A stretch of 64,000 bases of DNA from Thysanoteuthis rhombus (GCA_963457665.1 OY735227.1:37181250-37245249); one strand, 5' to 3'; counted from the first letter of the stretch, positions 11,036 through 22,044 are shown. A program made the numbers and translations. Notes: a model not told the origin generated them from the letters alone.

Positions 11036-11404
11036 TCTGGCGTATCAATTCTCTTCTCAGACGTCTTTCGTCTTATTCCATTGCAAGCATTATTCTCCGC
11101 GTAGTCCGACAAAAACATTGGAAATGATTATTTCATAGGTCAGAAAACCATTTGAAATCCAAAAATGGTCTTTTAAAGGTTATTTTATTCTTATTATCTT
11201 TAGTTGGATTTCTCCAAGAAAAGAACAGCTTCGCTTCAGAATATAAAGAAAAAGCTGGCAAGCAGACGACAAAGAAAGGCTTTGAATGGCGCATTCTCTC
11301 AAAATACGTTCGTTTATTGAAGACAAGACAAAACTCCATGTAGAAAAATCCAGCTGAAAGATGTAACGAAATATCATTCGCATATTGGTTGATTGCTTCT
11401 AGTA

Positions 11405-11500
11405 TAGCAATTTTCAACCAATGTGCTGCAGCACATTAGTGCGTCGCGAAGCATCCGTAAGTGTGCCGCGAGAGTTGTGAATGGGGTCGATGGCTGCAGG
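11405..11500 (+). repeat. hAT-like transposon terminal region
   Basis: The stretch aattttcaaccaatgtgctg followed by cagcacattagtgcgtcgcg resembles the known hAT end CAG..TTCTCAACCAGTGTGCCGCGGCACA. A second, closer copy lies at 41868-41920 in reverse orientation. The internal inverted pair gtgctgcagcac is preserved. Only one end is present. Confidence 0.5.
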
Positions 11501-11749
11501 ATTGGGTTCTCAGTATAGATACAACAAATAACATTTGAATACGTTTTGACGCTTTTGGCACTTCAATGTGTAGCAATATGCCCAAAACTTTCAAAATCTT
11601 TTGAAAATCAAGATCAACAATATATTTCTGGCAATAGTATTGATGAATTATTTGTTTGTTTATCTCATGAACTCATTATCATTCATTTTCTCTAGAATGG
11701 TCAAATTTTTCCCTTAAATACTGATATGCAAGAAGTCCCCGGGAGATGA
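11500..11749. other. intergenic DNA, nothing recognised
   Basis: No frame or repeat assigned. Confidence 0.5.
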
Positions 11750-11754
11750 TATTG

Positions 11755-12055
11755 CTAAAAATGCAGACATTAACAAACCTGGCTGCTGCAGGGTCGAACT
11801 TGATTCCCAATTCTATTCCAACTGAAGATCTTTACTGCAACTTTTGCATTGAATGTGTAATAAACTAATTTACAGATATATAAGACTTGTCAGTTGGTGA
11901 AAGACCCTAGCGATCACTTGGTTCCATAGGGAAATGTTAATTTCATACATTGCTTTGGTTTAACGTGACAGTTTACTCCCCAAAATTAGGTGAGGATTGT
12001 TCTTGTCACGGGGGAAAAATAAAATCAACTCCAACTTGGACTGGAATTTGACAAA
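11755..12055 (+). mobile_element. SINE-B copy 1
   Basis: Same order as copy 2 at 12740: ctgctgcagggtcgaac, aactgaagatctttactgca, a tRNA-like middle (acttgtcagttggtgaaaga, then cacttggttcc), aaaattaggtgaggattgtt and an end containing caacttggactggaatttga. About 300 bp. The tRNA-like part is read on the plus strand here and on the minus strand in copies 3-5. Confidence 0.65.
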
Positions 12056-12739
12056 AATGGGATCAGTTGAAAAAAAAAAAAATTGGGGGGTGGGTCTCAC
12101 CATAGAGCAATGGTCAACAAATTAGTCTCTGAAAAGAAGGGCGTTCCTATAATATCATTTCGAAAGCCGAAACGGCGTAAAGCTAATAACATCGATTTAT
12201 ACTGGGAGAGTTCATTCCCTGACTTCCAAAAGAATTGTATATTAGGCTGAGGTGGGGGAGATCTGGGTGGTGGGAGATACATGAGACTGGGGCATAGGAG
12301 AGAGAGAAAGAGAGAGTATGCAATGCCTCTATAACGACTCGCTGAAACCAAACTATTTTTGCTATTCGCCCTTCTTCTGTAAAAGCGGGGGAAATGGCGT
12401 GAAGCGAACATCTGGAAAGCAATGGATACCTGTATTTTAAAAAAATTAACTAGTTTTTTTCTTTTGATCTTATTTTTGCTGCCTCTTTTATCACTACGCT
12501 CGGGTCGTTTTACATTGTACGATTGTTAAGCAAGCAACATAGATTTGAACTCATAACCCCATCTCCCTGGGAGCCTATCTGACATAGACAGATCCTTGAG
12601 CGATTAAGGAACGGAAGCTAAGCAGCGCATATCATTCAAATTAAGTCATAGATCCGTATTCTTCATTGTCTGATAATCAAAAGAATTGATAGTGACAATG
12701 TTTATTCTAAAAAAAAATTAAGACCGAAACTTATTATAA

Positions 12740-13045
12740 GCTTGGTTGCTGCAGGGTGAAACTCCACTCCAACTTCAATTCTGACTGAAGATAATTACTG
12801 CAACTTTTATACTGTATACATAACAAACAAAAAACATTTTTTAGTATAAATATGTTTATTTATGAGCGTAAAATAAGCCCTCGTAAGATAAATATTGACT
12901 ATCAACCAGTTGGTCGTGATTTCAAATCACGATAGTGAATGTTAATTTTTACTCTCCTAAATTTGGTGAGGATTATTTTTGTCGTTCTTGTTTTTATCAT
13001 GATAGAAAACAAATTCAACTCCAGTTTTGGACTGGAGTTTGATAA
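12740..13045 (+). mobile_element. SINE-B copy 2
   Basis: Order: ggttgctgcagggtgaaact, ctgaagataattactgcaac, a tRNA-like part with gatttcaaatcacg as B box (about 12918), taaatttggtgaggattatt and a terminal inverted pair aactccag / ctggagtt at 13016-13040. It lies 700 bp from copy 1, in the same orientation. Confidence 0.65.
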
Positions 13046-13164
13046 TTGGTATGTTCATGCTGAAGAAGAAATGTCACTAGATTGTGTTTAGACGTATGAT
13101 AGTCTTAGTGAAGAGACAACTGTAGAAGACGTGTGCTGTCAGACTAACTTGTGATGGTAGATAC

Positions 13165-13425
13165 AATTGTATATTAGTCCATTCGAACCGGTTTCCTAGT
13201 CTTTATTGTCGTTATTCCTAAGTTTCTGTCATTTTACTCTTCGGCCTTCTTCCGGTCTGAATTCTTTTTTCTAGACGAAGTATTGTTACTATTGTACATT
13301 GGTTCATCCTAACCAGTATCCTTGTCTTCGTTGTTTTTTATCGCAAGGTTTCTGTCTGAATTTCAGGGACGGGATGTTGTCTATATTATACGTTGATTAG
13401 TTCAATCTAATTTCTTTAACTTCAA
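13165..13425 (+). repeat. degenerate ~120 bp tandem repeat, about 2.3 units
   Basis: Unit starts tgtatattagtccattcgaa, tgtacattggttcatcctaa and a last partial tatacgttgattagttcaat. Within each, ttcctagtcttt / tccttgtcttc and gtttctgtc recur at the same offset. Confidence 0.55.
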
Positions 13426-13429
13426 GAGA

Positions 13430-13960
13430 AAAAAAAATTCTAGTTTACTGTCATGGGCATATGGGCGTAAAGGGACTCAAAGCTTCATTTGCCCCAATTT
13501 TTACACTGCTTTGCTCGAATAGGGAAGGGAGGTGACATTTATTGCGAACCTATAACACGTGTATCTTAAATGGCACGTCGGAGGTTTGTTAGAAGTCATT
13601 TTGAAAAAAAACTTTTAAAATTTGATTTTATTACCCAAAGTATATTGCGGAATTTTTTGTTTAATTTTTTTTTCTTTTAATAAACTCCTAGTTTTATTAA
13701 TACATTACAAAAGTAGACCGCTCATCTATAAGCACTTATCTAACTAAAATACAGGCGTACACGAACGTGAGACTTCGATAACAGGATTATTCAAAAAGAA
13801 TTAAATTTCGACACACAGTGTTAAAAAGGTGGCCTATGCTTATTATGGTGTTGGTTGAATTGTCTGTATTCGTTAGTGATGCAGTGATCACTGTTTTTGC
13901 TGAATATCTATAACAGCTTCCTTTCTAGTATATCTCGGAATTTTTGAGATGAGGTATTAT
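13430..13960. other. intergenic DNA, nothing recognised
   Basis: AT-rich; no frame, RNA gene or repeat assigned. Confidence 0.5.
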
Positions 13961-13966
13961 TATTAT

Positions 13967-14126
13967 TTCTATTGATATTCGGACCATCCTCATCTTGGTT
14001 GTTTTTCATACAACGTTTCAGCCGTTGCACTCTACGGCCTTCGTCAGGTATCATCTGGTAGAGTGCAACGGCCGAAACGTTGTATGAAAAACAACCAAGA
14101 TGAGGATGGTCCGAATATCAATAGAA
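13967..14126. repeat. near-perfect palindrome, 69 bp arms, 22 base loop
   Basis: Left arm 13967-14035 and right arm 14058-14126 are reverse complements with a single mismatch (t/c near position 14020 versus its partner). The loop is ggccttcgtcaggtatcatctg. Read on the minus strand, the loop and left arm give CTGACGAAGGCCG, a 10-base loop, CGGCTGAAACGTTG, the form seen at Penelope-like element ends. One arm therefore looks like a retroelement terminus and the other is its inverted copy. The hairpin is long enough to be extruded or transcribed as a stem-loop. Confidence 0.9.
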
Positions 14127-14294
14127 AAAATAGCATCCTTTCTGTTTGTAATGTTGGGTTCGTCTTTAGTCCGTGGCAGCAATCATTCACTGATAGACTT
14201 ACCAATTGCCCTGAGAACAACGATTTGTCCATCATAATCATTGCATTGCTTCTGTTCACTGGTTTTATTGCCTAAATCCATGACAAGAGTTGTT

Positions 14295-14484
14295 ATCAAA
14301 CATCATAACTCGAGTTGACTTTATTGCTGTACTGTAACAAGAACAAGAACAATCCTCTCTAGAATTAGGGATCTGAGACGATAAGTAAAATTCACATCCT
14401 CCAACGTTGATATGAACGCAAGATCAGCTATTTGCCATGAGGCTATCTTACTGATTTAGCTGAATTGACAAGTCTTAGAAGAAA

Positions 14485-14539
<55 letters not shown>

Positions 14540-14705
14540 ACGCCTAGGCCTATTCCATTGAAATAAATAAATTTCATTTATTCTAAAAGAAATATTTTAA
14601 TAATTTTTTATTCACTATATATACACTGCAAATGTTGCAGTAATCATCTTCAGTCGGAACAGAAGTAGTGGAATTTGACCCTCCAGTCTTCTTATCTTAA
14701 TAATA
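14295..14705 (-). mobile_element. SINE-B copy 3 with internal (TA)n
   Basis: Minus-strand order: ctgaagatgattactgcaac (about 14640), then the body interrupted by about 28 TA units (14488-14536), then the tRNA-like tcagctaaatcagtaagata with gcgttcatatcaacg, and agttgactttattgct at the far end. The (TA)n is inside the element in this copy but outside in copy 4. Confidence 0.6.
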
Positions 14706-15018
14706 TTGATCTGGGCATTTTTGATAGCCATTCTTTCCTCTCGTAATGTTCGGCTTTCCTTAGAGCTTGTCTTACTTTCCATTTTAGTCAGTCTTCAGGT
14801 GTGACTAATTGGCATTTTCTGGTGTTGACAATAGCCTTAACAAGTTGATACAGAAAATGTTGCATTCGATATTTTGATATCTTAACCTCTGAGGTCCCTG
14901 TATTTGGTATGCTTTGAGTCTTTCAAAATGCTTCTCATACCCACTCACAACGACAAGAGCAGAATCTGATGCAAGGTTGGTTTCAATGGGGGTCAGCACG
15001 CATGCGTGTGGGCAGCAG

Positions 15019-15139
15019 ATGCTTTCAGTGCTTGGTATTCCCAGTCAATCACCCATCCAAGTACTGATCAGGCTTGACGCTGCTTAACTTTGGTGATTTA
15101 GCGGAAAACTGGCGCTTTCAGTGTGATTTGACCGAATTC
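15019..15139 (-). pseudogene. 5S rRNA-like sequence (pseudogene or 5S-derived SINE head)
   Basis: The minus strand aligns along the full ~120 nt of eukaryotic 5S rRNA. In order: ggtcaaatcacactgaaagc (positions 7-26), aatcaccaaagttaagcagc with the box A (AGTTAAGCAACG in typical 5S), gatcagtacttggatgggtg with box C, and gactgggaataccaagcact. Most differences from the animal 5S sequence as I remember it are C to T or G to A at CpG sites, as expected of a methylated pseudogene. The 3' flank has no T-run terminator. It lies alone, not in a tandem array, between two SINE-B copies, so either it is a processed/dispersed 5S copy or the head of a SINE3-type element. A functional gene is unlikely. Confidence 0.8.
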
Positions 15140-15267
15140 CCAATTGTAAAATTTTTGTGTCGCCAATGCAAAATGTTTGGACACTATTTTCTGAATTTCT
15201 GAGTCAAGGCATTGTCACTGTTATTCATGGATTTACTCGTATTAGTTTTCATCGCCTTTGTTTTATT
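15140..15267. other. spacer between 5S-like copy and SINE-B
   Basis: No feature assigned. Confidence 0.4.
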
Positions 15268-15640
15268 TTTGTCAAACTCCAACTCTGGGGTTGACTCTGT
15301 TTTCCAACCGTAACAACAAAAAGGACAGCATTCACTAAAATGAGGGGCGAAAACTGATATGTAAAACCCTCATTCCCAACCGTGGTTTGAACTTTACCAC
15401 CGACTGATTGACAGTATTTTGTCTTACTGACTGAGCTGTATTGATAAGTCTAAGGTATTGACGAAAGTTTATCGTACAAATACGTACAGGCTTATTTCAT
15501 TCTAATGAATACGTTTATACAAAAATATGTATATTTTTGTTATTTCTTAAGTGTTATGTTTACAATGTAAAACTCGCAGAAATCATCTTCTGAGAGAATA
15601 GAAGTCGAGGTCGTGTTTGATCTCGCAGTTGCCAGTCTTT
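15268..15640 (-). mobile_element. SINE-B copy 4
   Basis: Best-preserved tRNA-like part of the family on the minus strand: acagctcagtcagtaagaca fits an A box (TAGCTCAGTNGGTAAGA) and aaagttcaaaccacgg is a B box, about 45 bp apart. It then runs to a terminal inverted pair aactcc / gggagtt-like at 15270-15300. The other end carries cagaagatgatttctgcgag. Confidence 0.7.
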
Positions 15641-15703
15641 TTATTTATATGCATTTTTTCCAAAGCTGGTCTGAATAAAATCTGTAGAAAATGAAGATGT
15701 TCC

Positions 15704-15704
<1 letters not shown>

Positions 15705-15781
<77 letters not shown>
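15705..15781. repeat. (TA)n microsatellite
   Basis: About 38 uninterrupted TA units. Confidence 0.98.
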
Positions 15782-15914
15782 TATCTATAAGAATCGAATA
15801 CTTCTGTTCTTGGATGGAAAAAACGTTGTGACCACCAAGAAATATGGGGACATCACCTGTATCAGTCTCGCAAGAGATCTGATCCATGTATTCCGTGATC
15901 ACCGATTAGAACAT

Positions 15915-16245
15915 CTTGGCTACGCAAAGGTCAAACTCCCTTGCTTCATTAAAATCTAAAAAATTAACAAAAGAGAATTCAATTCTCCATACAATATTAT
16001 TCCAAAACTACGTGTCTTATTTCAACTCTTTTATTAACAGTTCCTGTAAGTCGACCTGAATTGGGCTTTAGAAGTGGGAGTGAAATCGTCATCAGTTTTC
16101 TCGTTTGTCACTGTGTCATTATTATTTGTGCATGACGTCACTTGTTTTCTTTCTGACCATTGCCACCCATCATTGTTACGTATGAGAATAAAGTCAAGAC
16201 TCGAAAATAGAAGTTTGACAAGAGAGAAAAAAGTAAAATCCAATT
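15915..16245 (+). repeat. ~330 bp dispersed repeat, copy 1 of a pair
   Basis: Colinear with 33820-34165. Shared: caaactcccttgcttcatt, catacaatattattccaaaa, acagttcctgtaa, ctttagaagtgggagtgaa, catgacgtcacttgttttc and a agtttgacaagagagaaa-like end. Copy 2 holds a ~25 bp extra segment in the middle. Noncoding; family not identified. Confidence 0.7.
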
Positions 16246-17500
16246 GCATCATTCTTATCTGAAATTCTCACATCTTAAATCCCAGATCTGACTAATTGCG
16301 ATAATAGAGTTAACCCTGAGAGTTTGACAACATCCGTTTACATGATTTGAGATTGAGATTATTCGAATCAATTTGCCTCAATCACCTATCTATCAACTAT
16401 GTAATGTGAACGTTACTAGTCAGATATTATAATTAAATAGCAATTATTATGTTACATGGATATTAAGAATAATTATGTTATGTGAGTATTATTAAGCGGA
16501 GCGATCATTACCCAGACATTATTAAACAATATATTATCATTAGATAGTTAACTATTACTATACTATGTCAATATCAAGTATTATTATATTATATCGAAAT
16601 ATAAATATTATCATGTTCTTTTGATATCAACTATGTCTAGTGTGGATCGTGGGGGTCCATTGGGTGTGTGTGGGGGTAAACGGGGTATTTGTCTCCACCC
16701 CCAGGATCAGGCATCCTCACTGAGGGAGAAAGGCTTTGAAATGAAGATTAATGATGATGTACAATTTTTTTATGTGAGCCTGACTATATATAATATATAT
16801 ACTTTATAGAAAAACTATATTATTATTCGCTGGTAGCAGGGTTATCACTAAGATGTATTTTGAATATACTCTCTTGCACCCTGCCTCCTGGCAATATATC
16901 CTTTTGGTCCCCACCCGGAAAATGGTATATTTATTTAGATTTATATGAAACTATTTGCAAACCTTTTTCTGTCTGGGAACTTCGAATCTACCTTATAATT
17001 CAATACATGATCGTTTCCCCAAGATGGCCACCAGAGGGAAAATGTCTGTTCATCGTTTATTTCAAGCCAATCAGAGACATTGGTTAGTATCATTTTTTGT
17101 TTGTCTCCAGGGTAGTTGTTGAAATGAGACTTGAAACAAAGAAAAAAAAAAACAAAAAAAAAACTAGAAGAGGTGAATCGATTAACATTTGCTAATGTGG
17201 AGAGGTCAAACGTAAACGTGTTCAGTCAGGAATAGTCAGCAACTTTCCCACACACCTGGATACAAAATCAGTCGCTAACAAATATATTTGCTCGTTGCAT
17301 AAACAAACACATTTGTTGCAACAAACAACTTCAAATAGATATATAAATAGCCACCATGAAAACAAAACTTGATATACATCTCGGTGGTAAATTTGTCCCA
17401 TAATGCCAAAGCAACGGCCATTCAGTGCTGGTTGTGACTTGGACAACACGTATCCACTTGTACTTAGGTGAGATGTGGGTGGGGTAATCATGGAACGAAG
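16246..17500. other. intergenic DNA, AT-rich, no gene
   Basis: From 16440 to 16615 the sequence is a very diverged ~35 bp AT-rich tandem array (repeats of tattatgttacatgg-like words). At 17138-17163 there is an A-rich run. The frames at 16860-17087 and 17222-17491 (minus) have no recognisable domain. Confidence 0.45.
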
Positions 17501-17504
17501 ATTT

Positions 17505-17835
17505 TAGAAACTGTCAACCAAAACTGTCAACATAGGTTTCTTCAGTTGTTTAGTATTCTGGCTGGCTGGCTATGCAAGTATACACCGTCCATATGTCGCA
17601 TCAATGAAGCTAAAGGAATGTGAAATTAAACATTCACTCTATATTTCTACAAAAATGTTGCTTTTTTGTTTTACGAACATCATCACCCGGAATGGGTTTT
17701 TAGAGCAGGATTTCAATTTAAAATGTATATTTATGCTAAATTGATTGGGGTTTTTTTTGTTGAAAATTTGAACTTTTTAGTGAGGAGAATTAACATCCAT
17801 TGATCACTCTTTTTCCCAAGTTTTAGATGAGTCCA
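17505..17835 (+). repeat. dispersed family R470, copy 2 (3' truncated)
   Basis: Starts gaaactgtcaaccaaaactg, contains ctggctggctatgcaagtat, tatgctaaattgattggggt and ttgaaaatttgaacttttta, and stops after cattgatcactctttttccc. The last third of the family is missing. Confidence 0.65.
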
Positions 17836-17839
17836 ACAC

Positions 17840-18180
17840 TTCTCTATTAGACGCATTTCAATCGGTCGGTCGGTCAGTCCTAGTTATGTTTAACAACAGA
17901 AATAAAGAAGGGAAGTCATCATTAAATAAACATCTATCCTGATCAGTAGATGATGAATCAAACGTTTTTGAGAATGTTGCCAAGTATTATTAGTTATTAA
18001 TAGCCAAAACTGTCTTCAAAATGGTTAAAATTGGTAAAACTTTTTAATTTCCAGCTAACTTTATCGCTAAAAATATCATGTATACCCATTTAGAGTCTTC
18101 TTATCAAAAAATATAACCATAGACTAAGACTGAAGAACAAATTATTGATAAAAATCGTGGGCTTACTTTAATTCAAATCC
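17840..18180. other. intergenic DNA, nothing recognised
   Basis: No feature assigned. Confidence 0.45.
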
Positions 18181-18194
18181 ATAGCCAGATTTTT

Positions 18195-18395
18195 GGGTGA
18201 ACTGTCCTCACCTCTCTCTTCCTACTACTACTACAACTACAACTACTACTACTACTACTACAACTACTACTACTACTACTACTACTACAACTATTACTAC
18301 TACTACAACTACTACTACTACTACTACTACTAGTAAGGCTACAACTACTCCGTTTAGGATCTCTTTGAAATCAGAATCACAGATATGGACGTAAG
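18195..18395 (+). repeat. dispersed repeat with expanded (CTA)n inside
   Basis: Flanks of the array match 50380-50260 read on the minus strand: cacctctctcttcc before, and aggctacaactactc, gtttaggatctctttgaaat, cacagatatggacg after. In the 50 kb copy the array position holds only actgctaccataacta, so the ~110 bp CTA tract (with CAA interruptions) arose inside this copy. The 65-codon poly-Thr frame is an artefact of the array. Confidence 0.7.
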
Positions 18396-18434
18396 GATGA
18401 TGGACGCATTGCTGAACTCATGGTCCCTGGTTAT

Positions 18435-18515
18435 TGATCACTCCCTACATGGTATGCTGTCCACGGACGTTGGTGACACGACGGTTTCAATCGAGTGACT
18501 AACCAAATCTGTTTT
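18435..18515 (+). repeat. R470 end fragment
   Basis: Carries ttgatcactccctacatggt, cacgacggtttcaatcgagt and gactaaccaaatctg, the last ~80 bp of R470. Confidence 0.6.
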
Positions 18516-18837
18516 TCTTTTGGGTTTTTTTCCCCCAGTATGGTTGGAAAGTCACTGTGGCCAATCAGATAAACAGGATCAAATTTTGGACTTCGGGATT
18601 AGATGTATCTCATAAAGCGAGTATCTTATAACTAAGCATGTCAAATTACGAATCAATATTGCATCTAAAGTTCCGAGGTGAAGTATTGTCATCATCGATT
18701 GAATCATTTGTATAAGTGTCCCCACCTTTGTTATTGTAATCACTATGGGCCGATCATCCAAGTGATGTGTATCAAAATACTGGCTTTATTCGACGGATCA
18801 GTTATACTAATATTCTAACCTTTCTTGTTAAGGAGAG

Positions 18838-19275
18838 ACTGGGTCTAGTTGATACAGTTTCCACTTGAATGGTCGTAACTTCCTGGGAAATTAATTCATT
18901 AAAACGTAAATATGACTAAAAATTGAAAGAGAAACTTCCGTAGGATGTGTCGTTCAAGTCTAAAAAATCAGTTTTTATATCATCTTTTAATCATTCGGAC
19001 AGAAGTATTAGCACTAATAGAAAATGCATTTGAGTCAAGAAAAAAATATTTAAGAAATATGGTGACCCCATGGATTCATCAGTTATTAGTTTTTTCTTTT
19101 CTATTGTTTAAAGTCCCTTTTCCACTTGCCTTTTTTTTTCTGAATACTTTCTGACTTGTTTGAAGTTCGCTTTCTAATTTTGCAAGCTTGTTCCCCCTCT
19201 GTCTCAATTGCAAACAATAACAGCGTACCAAGTAGGTCCACTCACGGTGTACGAACCAGCCCCAAACACATGCTT
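18838..19275 (+). repeat. ~570 bp dispersed repeat, copy 2 of a pair
   Basis: Partner of 9375-9950; see that entry for the order of shared blocks. Here they read gggtctagttgatacagt, ggaaattaattcattaaaac, cattcggacagaagtattag, gacttgtttgaagttcgctt and ccccaaacac. Confidence 0.65.
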
Positions 19276-19279
19276 TGTC

Positions 19280-20285
19280 ATATTCTAAGGAGAAGTTCTA
19301 GCAGGAGATGCTTGAAATATAGTATATACGTATGTTGTTTATTGCCACTTTTCTTAAACATAGACTGCGTTATCATCATCTACAGATTACAGCATGAAGT
19401 AAGCACTTATTTGTCAAATTGAAAAGGTTACTCACCGAGATGAAAGATGTTTTTCAAGCAAAACTTTTCGTGCCTATGACACATAATACATATGACTCAA
19501 ACTGAGTTGAAAAATGGCCGAAAATGATCTGCTCAAAATGAGGCTAACAGTGGCGACATCACGTAGTGGAAACGAAAACTAAAATGAATGTTTCAACCTG
19601 CCCCTACATCCAAGTAAGACTGGTCTCCCCGTCTATTATATCTTTGATGTTTAAGAGATTTAATCTCATTTGAATTTTTAGTTCTTATTAAATCTTTACT
19701 TTATTAGCATTTTTCATAAATGTATTAATTTCAACCTTTATAGTTTCCACATTAGATTACTTTTTCAAACGGCGTGTTGGCCATAAAATTTTGAAGATAA
19801 TATTTTTAGTTATTTCTTATTTAATTCAATAAATTCAAATAACCTTTTTGTTTGTTTTAATTTTAACTCAGTATTATTTTCAATGGACTTCTGTCTCAAA
19901 GTTGAATACCAAGGAAGGGTTTTTGTAATGTATTTATTGTAATTGTCATGATTTTTTTAGATTTAATTCTTTCAAATTCGTTAGTTTTAATTCAATCAGA
20001 AAATGTTTTACATGTGTTCCAACGTCACGATTTTTTTCTTCAGAATTATACAACTAAGGAAAAGCTTTTCAAAGTGTACCGTATTTAGAAGCATAACGAC
20101 TTTTTTAAATAAAACTCCAGTACAAAGTGCGCCATTTTTTAATACCGAAAGAACGAGTGTGTAGAAGTTCAATGAAAGAAAAACAGAAGTTTGTTATTTC
20201 TTTGAATTAATTGATTTGCTTGTTTCTTTAAACAGATTTATTGCAGCTGACGTCATCCGACTTAAAATATACCTTTTTGAAGCGT
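19280..20285. other. intergenic DNA, nothing recognised
   Basis: AT-rich sequence without a domain-bearing frame or assignable repeat. Confidence 0.5.
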
Positions 20286-20287
20286 AC

Positions 20288-20630
20288 AAAGTCCGGGGTT
20301 GACTTTGTTTTCCTACCGTAAAAAGCATCACAAGAATAATCCTCACCAAAATAATGGATGTAAACCGATATGCAAAACCGACATTCCCTGCCATGATTTG
20401 GATACAAGACCAACTAATTGTCAGAAGGCTGTCTCATAGACTGAGCTAAATTGACAAGCCTTGGATATTAACGAAAGTTCATCGTACGGATACGCAAGGG
20501 CTTATTTCATTTTTATAGATAAATACATCTTTACAAAAAATGTATTAAAAAAATCTTTTATTTTTCCAGTCAGAATAGAAGTTGGAGTGGAGGTTGTTTT
20601 AATCATTATTCTCTGCTGAAATTAAAGGGT
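20288..20630 (-). mobile_element. SINE-B copy 5
   Basis: Minus-strand tRNA-like part: tagctcagtctatgagacag (A box) and gtatccaaatcatggc (weak B box). Plus-strand landmarks match copy 4: ggggttgactttgttttcct, gatgtaaaccgatatgcaaa, gctaaattgacaagcc and gggcttatttcatttt. Confidence 0.65.
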
Positions 20631-20639
20631 CTTTTATGT

Positions 20640-21320
20640 CATCAAATGTGGCATTTGTAATCACCGCTGAAAATAATTAACTGGTTAGACGTCACTAATT
20701 CGTGGGTTTTGATGTCAGACCCTTTTCAGGTGAGCAAAAATTCATGTCGAGCCTTTTTTTTCCCCTTTCGATTTCATTTAGAACTGATATTTTTTCTCTT
20801 GTCGTAACCGCGGTCATGTGCTTATGAGAAGTCTTTGCTTGAGTGGGGTAGAGGTCTTGATTTGCCCGAAATCTCACACTGTTTAAAAACACTTGAAAAA
20901 GTCTCTTTATCAATCGACGATACACACTTAGTTCAAATCACATAATATGCAAGTTGAAAGAAATATTGATTTCTGCCGTTCTTGGCAGCAAAGATATCAA
21001 TTGCTTGGATTTTCTCTACTGTTTTGGTCGAGTTTTTGGGAGGGTGGTTGTCCCCTTTGCCCTGGTTCGTACGCCTATGACCCCAGTCATTAAAAAGGAA
21101 ATCCTCAACCCTGATGCTTTTTTTTCTCCCATGGTGCTGTACTTGCAAGATTCAGTCATCTATGGTAAGTATTTGCTGTAAAGCTTGCACTAAATAACCA
21201 TAAATGGTGAATTGTTTAGGTACATCCCATTTATTGCAGAAGAAGAGAAAATATAAAAGAACCCTTCATTTTGTAACGTGCATCAGATGCTATTGAAAAA
21301 GGATTCCTCAGCACAAAGGG
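20640..21320. other. intergenic DNA, nothing recognised
   Basis: The 75-codon frame at 20954-21181 and its antisense frame have no motif I recognise. No repeat assigned. Confidence 0.4.
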
Positions 21321-21329
21321 AGGTGTGCC

Positions 21330-21634
21330 ACGAAAGAAGGAAGGAAGGAAGGAATGGGAAAGGGTGGAAAGGAAGATAGGAAGGACAAGAAAACGTAAGA
21401 AGGAAAGAGAGAGCGAAAGAAGAAATGTACAAAATGAACAATAACAATAGAAAATGAAACCCCGAAAGGAAAGAAATCATTTAAAAGCCGAGAAAGAAAG
21501 AAAGAAAGAAAGAAAGAAAAAAAATGTTGATAGTAAGAAAGAAGGAAGGAGAGATACAAATAACGAAAGAAAGAGAGAATAAAAGGAGGAATAAAAGGAA
21601 AGAGAAAAACAAAGAGAGAACGAACCCTACATAG

Positions 21635-21684
<50 letters not shown>

Positions 21685-21857
21685 TAGCAAAGGAAGGAGG
21701 AACAAACGAAAGAATGAAAGAAAGAAGAAATGATCGAAAAAAGGTCGATGAATGAACAAACGAAAAAAAAATGAAAGAAGGAATGAATAAAAGAACGGAA
21801 GGATCAATAGAAAGAATAAATGAAAATAACAATGAATGAAAGAAAGAATGACGAACG

Positions 21858-21904
<47 letters not shown>

Positions 21905-21910
21905 CAGAAA
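21330..21910 (+). repeat. ~580 bp polypurine tract
   Basis: Nearly pure G/A on the plus strand: (GGAA)n, (GAAA)n, (GATA)n and two long (GA)n runs (21652-21690, 21862-21904) mixed with GAAT-type words. It produces a 201-codon Ser/Leu/Phe-rich frame on the minus strand that is not a gene. Long mirror-like purine runs can form triplex DNA. Confidence 0.9.
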
Positions 21911-22044
21911 CATACGCAGTCAGTAAATACGTAGGCCGGTTATTGGCTGTGATGCAATTTTTCTAAACCAAGTACGACAGCACCAAATGAACAACAGACG
22001 AACTGATCACCTATCACCGGAGAAAAAGAAGGTGGCAAGTACCC

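Noticed and set aside
14015-14047. Active hammerhead ribozyme in the palindrome
   Set aside because: The core reads CTGACGA and stems I and III cannot be drawn convincingly; kept only as a terminus-like motif.
21308-21913. 201-codon minus-strand frame, the longest in the window
   Set aside because: Ser/Phe/Leu-rich output of the polypurine tract; no domain and no codon structure.
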